From Streptomyces sp. DH24 (lineage in GTDB: Bacteria; Actinomycetota; Actinomycetes; Streptomycetales; Streptomycetaceae), in the NCBI RefSeq assembly GCF_029813775.1, contig NZ_JARVKW010000021.1, positions 1 through 64,000 on the forward strand: DNA of 64,000 nt. The letters are read 5' to 3'. A program made the position numbers and the translations under genes. Below the pieces are notes generated by a model. That model was not told where the DNA came from. It saw only the letters and a list, made by a program, of their open reading frames with translations, and ran no database searches. Shown here piece after piece: positions 62,650 to 64,000 of the stretch. Numbering within the stretch: the stretch's first letter is position 1; the number at the start of each line of letters is the position of its first letter.

Positions 62650-63555
62650 GTGGATCTGGCCTTGCTGCGCACGTTCGTCACCGTGCACCGGGCCGGTTCC
62701 TTCACCCGCGCCGCCGCGCTGCTCGGTCTCTCGCAGCCGGCCGTGACCGCGCAGATCCGCACGCTGGAACGGCAGTTCGGCAGGCCCTTGTTCCTGCGGC
62801 AGGCCCGCGGCGTGATACCGACGACCATCGGGGACGAACTCGCCCACAAGGCCGCGCCGCATCTCGACGCCCTGGTGGAGATCGCCGAGACCGGCCTGGA
62901 CGGCGAGTCCTCCCCGCGGACACTGCATCTGGCGGGGCCTGCCGAGTTCACCGCCGAACGGGCACTGCCCGCGCTGACGGAGCTGACCGGCGAGGACGGC
63001 CAGGGGTTTGCGCTGCGCGCCACCTTCGGGAACGCGGAAGAGACGCTGGAAGGGCTCGCCGCCGGTCATCACGATCTGGCCATCAGTACGGCCCGGCCGC
63101 GGGGTGCCCTGCTCACCGCGACCGCTCTCTGCGACGAGGAACACGTCCTGGTCGCCGCCCCTCGCTGGGCCGGGCGGATCGGCACCGGGTCGCTGCACCG
63201 CGACGGCGCACCGGCCCTGGAGCACGTTCCCGTGGTCGAGGTGCACGAGTCGCTGCCGTTCGTCTCGCGCTACTGGGCGTCCGTCTTCGACTCGCGCCCG
63301 GCGGCGCCGGGTATCGTCGTCGTTCCCGACCTGCGCGCGGTGCTCGCCTGCGTCGTCGCGGGGGCAGGGCTCGCGGTGCTGCCCCGATATCTGTGCGCGG
63401 CGGCCCTGAAGCGCGGTGACGTGGTCTCCCTCTTCGAGCCCTCGGTGCCGCCGCTACGGACGTACTTCCTGGTGGTCCGCACCGGAACGCTGGCGATGCC
63501 GCACATCGCGAGGGCGCACGAGTGGCTGCAGCGAGCGGCGGCCGACTGGTGCTGA
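62650..63555 (+). CDS. LysR-family transcriptional regulator
   Basis: 301 residues: helix-turn-helix at about 1-60 (LALLRTFVTVHRAGSFTRAAALLGLSQPAVTAQIRTLE) and a two-lobed substrate-binding domain (about 88-295). GTG 62650 has GAGGGGAGG 6 nt upstream. Its target is unclear: neither the PLP-lyase operon before it nor the Nudix gene after it is divergent from it. Confidence 0.92.
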   Translation: MDLALLRTFVTVHRAGSFTRAAALLGLSQPAVTAQIRTLERQFGRPLFLRQARGVIPTTIGDELAHKAAPHLDALVEIAETGLDGESSPRTLHLAGPAEFTAERALPALTELTGEDGQGFALRATFGNAEETLEGLAAGHHDLAISTARPRGALLTATALCDEEHVLVAAPRWAGRIGTGSLHRDGAPALEHVPVVEVHESLPFVSRYWASVFDSRPAAPGIVVVPDLRAVLACVVAGAGLAVLPRYLCAAALKRGDVVSLFEPSVPPLRTYFLVVRTGTLAMPHIARAHEWLQRAAADWC

Positions 63556-63607
63556 GGGCAGCCCACGAGAGCTTCACCTCGTGGACTCGTCCGGTGACGT
63601 TTCGCGA

Positions 63608-63623
63608 TGTTTCACGTGGAACC
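63608..63623. promoter_or_regulatory. parS-like site between the LysR and Nudix genes
   Basis: TGTTTCACGTGGAACC has two mismatches to the consensus and keeps TTTCACGTG. It is intergenic, 20 bases before the Nudix start. Confidence 0.75.
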
Positions 63624-63643
63624 AGCGGGGCCACATTTCTCCC

Positions 63644-64000
63644 ATGACCGTCCGACCCGTGGTCAAGCGCACCGCCCGCGCCGTTCTGCTGGACGGTGAC
63701 GACCTCATCCTGATCAAGCGCACCAAGCCCGGCGTCGATCCTTACTGGGTCACTCCCGGGGGCGGGGTCGAGCCGGAGGACCCGACCGTCGTCGACGCTC
63801 TGCACCGCGAGGTGTACGAGGAGCTCGGCGCCAAGATCACCGACGTGGTGCCCTGCTTCGTCGACACCGTCGAGCACATCGGCGAGGACGGCGGGGCGAC
63901 CGGCGTGAAGGTGCAGCACTTCTTCGTCTGCCGTCTGGGGTCCATGGACCCGGCCCTGCGGCACGGCCCCGAGGTGGAGGAGCCGGCCGGCGAGTACGAG
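63644..64000 (+). CDS. Nudix hydrolase (3' end outside window)
   Basis: 119 codons are visible from ATG 63644 (MTVRPVVKRTARAVLLDGDDLILIKRTKPGVDPYW...) and no stop occurs before the edge. The Nudix box is complete: GGGVEPEDPTVVDALHREVYEELGA, with the REVxEELG metal-binding helix. Substrate unknown. There is no ribosome site upstream; the parS-like site sits in its 5' region. Confidence 0.9.
   Translation, partial: MTVRPVVKRTARAVLLDGDDLILIKRTKPGVDPYWVTPGGGVEPEDPTVVDALHREVYEELGAKITDVVPCFVDTVEHIGEDGGATGVKVQHFFVCRLGSMDPALRHGPEVEEPAGEYE

Overview
The window is a GC-rich (about 72% by eye) actinobacterial chromosome segment, almost certainly Streptomyces. The signs are codon positions saturated with G or C, a single TTA codon in an intact gene, the sporulation pair ssgA/ssgR, the copper/DyP cluster sco-ecuC-copCD-dtpA, and gene order that, from memory, runs like the S. 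coelicolor SCO4007 to SCO3919 core. Many parS-like 16-mers and DnaA-box clusters point to the neighbourhood of oriC, probably beyond the right end, where parS-like sites become denser. I see no integrase, transposase, prophage, CRISPR array or biosynthetic cluster.

Layout. 1-8.1 kb: the C-terminus of a large protein with two receiver-like domains (probably a sensor kinase), a heptamer repeat, an acyl-CoA ligase with an operator-like palindrome, a SigE-type ECF sigma factor, an active-looking prim-pol protein, small proteins, and an XRE/TPR regulator broken by two single-base shifts beside its small companion genes. 8.3-18.9 kb: tRNA-Ser(UGA), an HtrA-like protease, GDPD, two RsbW-like ATPases, a DUF5926 SEC-C protein, a strongly structured small-RNA candidate, a degenerate prim-pol protein, a GAF/PP2C protein lacking a metal-binding Asp, and a PepP-type peptidase. 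19.2-25.7 kb: a copper-handling cluster (membrane protein, YcnI, Sco, EcuC, CopC/CopD fusion, Tat-exported DyP peroxidase).

25.9-38.3 kb: pheA, a DnaA-box-rich intergenic region, serS with a coupled HAD phosphatase, two ABC exporters in tandem, an EphD-like hydrolase/SDR fusion, a second DnaA-box cluster before kptA, an F420-type oxidoreductase and another HAD phosphatase. 38.5-49.3 kb: an M23 peptidase, a GAF histidine kinase, the cydA-cydB-cydCD operon under a Rex operator, a cyclophilin-like protein and an aminotransferase. 49.3-64 kb: a TTA-containing LacI regulator, a metallophosphatase, thiC with a TPP riboswitch carrying an unusual insertion, a YibE/F protein, ssgA/ssgR, small membrane proteins, ptpA, a Cys/Met PLP lyase, a LysR regulator and the start of a Nudix hydrolase.

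Functional themes are envelope copper supply and oxidase maturation (sco, ecuC, copCD, dtpA), microaerobic respiration (cydABCD under Rex), partner-switch signalling (two RsbW-like kinases and a PP2C), development (ssgR, ssgA, ptpA, TTA regulator), and chromosome-maintenance DNA sites (parS, DnaA boxes) spread through ordinary genes and leaders.
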